Positions 63,231 through 64,000 of a DNA stretch of 64,000 nt are shown here, one piece after another. The notes under the pieces are model-generated. The model was not told where the DNA came from and searched no databases. It saw only the letters and a program-made list of their open reading frames with translations. The translations under genes and the position numbers were made by a program. Position 1 is the first letter of the stretch. The number at the start of each line of letters is the position of its first letter. This stretch comes from Bradyrhizobium sp. CCBAU 51627 (GTDB lineage Bacteria; Pseudomonadota; Alphaproteobacteria; Rhizobiales; Xanthobacteraceae): positions 1 to 64,000 of the forward strand of contig NZ_LBJG01000023.1 of NCBI RefSeq assembly GCF_028128765.1, written 5' to 3'.

Positions 63231-64000
63231 CTACAGCCTGGTCGTACCATCCATGATCTGCGCAAATGCCCCTGAATCGAGTGCGACATAAGCACCCGAT
63301 TTCGGCTCGAGCATGAACAGCGGATCCGTCACCGCGCCCGGGTCAAAACCTTCCCGCGCAAGCTCGCCCTTCTTCTGCTTGAACGTCTCGGTCGCATCAA
63401 GCTCACGCGAGATACGGATGAAGAGCGGACGAGCGTAGGCCGGGAGCCGCCGCGCGAGATGCGCGGGCAGGGCCGCGAGATCAAATCCTTCGTTGACGAC
63501 GATGGCACTCATGCCGGCGCGGCCGTCGGCGCTGGGGATGCCGACACCATAGGTGGTCGCATCGACCACACCGGTGAAATCGCGCACGGCGTCGTTGACC
63601 TCTGATGTCGCGACATTCTCGCCTTTCCAGCGAAAAGTATCGCCGATGCGATCGACGAAATGGAAGAAGCCCTTGTCGTCGAGCTGCATCAGATCTCCGG
63701 TGCGAAACCAGGCATCGCCCATGACGAAGACATCGCGCAGGATTTTCTTCTCGGTCTCGCCGGCATCGGTATAGCCCTCGAAGCGGCCACCGCCCTCATC
63801 CGCCCTGCCGATGCGGCCGATCGCCTCACCAGCCTCACCGCGGCCACAGGCGATGCAAAAGCCCTCATCATTGCGCAGCGGCGCGCCGCTCTCGGGATCG
63901 AGTTTGACCAGGCCTGCGGGAAAGCGATGCGCGAGCAGCGGCGGGACGCGGCCGATTGCGCCTGGCTGGCCCTCGACGTTGAACAGCGAGAAATTGCCTT
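63231..64000 (-). CDS. Very-long-chain acyl-CoA synthetase, FadD6/FATP-like (cut at the window edge)
   Basis: The carboxy-terminal 256 residues or so; the start lies beyond 64000. NFSLFNVEGQPGAIGR, DAWFRTGDLMQLDDKGFFHFVDRIGDTFRWKGENVATSEV and the late LDATETFKQKKGELAREG are the pattern of FATP/FadD6 enzymes. A four-Cys/His-free stretch GFCIACGRGEAGEAIGRIG precedes it. It activates long-chain or branched acids to CoA esters. It lies 153 bp upstream of the ACP gene, same strand, with a low-GC gap between that may hold a promoter. Confidence 0.9.
   Translation of the reverse strand, partial: GNFSLFNVEGQPGAIGRVPPLLAHRFPAGLVKLDPESGAPLRNDEGFCIACGRGEAGEAIGRIGRADEGGGRFEGYTDAGETEKKILRDVFVMGDAWFRTGDLMQLDDKGFFHFVDRIGDTFRWKGENVATSEVNDAVRDFTGVVDATTYGVGIPSADGRAGMSAIVVNEGFDLAALPAHLARRLPAYARPLFIRISRELDATETFKQKKGELAREGFDPGAVTDPLFMLEPKSGAYVALDSGAFAQIMDGTTRL

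Overview
The window is high-GC alphaproteobacterial chromosome, most likely Bradyrhizobium or a close relative in Nitrobacteraceae. Pointers are the dispersed palindromic repeats of the kind scattered through Bradyrhizobium genomes, a DUF3551 secreted protein, CpdR, homospermidine synthase, a ROSE-like leader before hsp20, and RNA elements resembling the alphaproteobacterial suhB and speF motifs. Most of the window reads as conserved chromosome with small accessory insertions. The only mobile-element trace is the last 25 codons of an IS630-type transposase at the left edge. No CRISPR array, prophage or integrase was seen.

Layout. Positions 1-5.2 kb hold an oxygen-independent ubiquinone module: ubiV-ubiU-ubiT on the minus strand, divergent from ubiD-ubiX and a NUDIX gene, with a partial FNR/FixK-like dyad between them. 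Positions 5.2-9.1 kb hold small accessory genes, tRNA-Val(GAC) and cpdR. Positions 9.4-12.7 kb hold an N-formylglutamate amidohydrolase, a suhB-like small RNA with its own promoter and terminator, hisN and a TctC-type binding protein. Positions 12.8-24.2 kb hold a LysR/TauE divergon, a LysE exporter, an adenylate cyclase-TolB-like-TPR protein, a large di-heme c-type protein of RoxA-like type, lipid and alpha/beta hydrolases, and hsp20 behind a candidate ROSE thermometer. Positions 24.6-31.0 kb hold gltB and gltD (glutamate synthase).

Positions 31.2-43.9 kb hold an outer-membrane barrel, the arabinose-5-phosphate isomerase gene, a CMD/HxlR divergon with a well-defined tandem operator, NfeD and a stomatin-like protein, hemH, and a dcp-DUF1007-NicO operon. 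Positions 44-48.5 kb form a polyamine block: a speF-type leader RNA, ornithine decarboxylase, a GNAT, a RidA-like protein and homospermidine synthase, which together would turn ornithine into sym-homospermidine. It is followed by an exported argininosuccinate-lyase-like protein.

Positions 51.5-56.5 kb form a six-gene minus-strand zinc operon downstream of a Zur-like palindrome: a His-rich small membrane protein, an ABC transporter (znuC, znuB, znuA/aztC-like), a His-rich CobW-type GTPase and a WD40-like propeller. It is followed by sodB. The right end (60.7-64 kb) carries an overlapping acyl carrier protein, AMP-dependent ligase and SDR set beside a truncated very-long-chain acyl-CoA synthetase, which looks like an uncharacterised lipid or acyl-modification pathway. 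The strongest candidates for new biology are the zinc operon, this ACP cluster, the RoxA-like fusion and the exported lyase.
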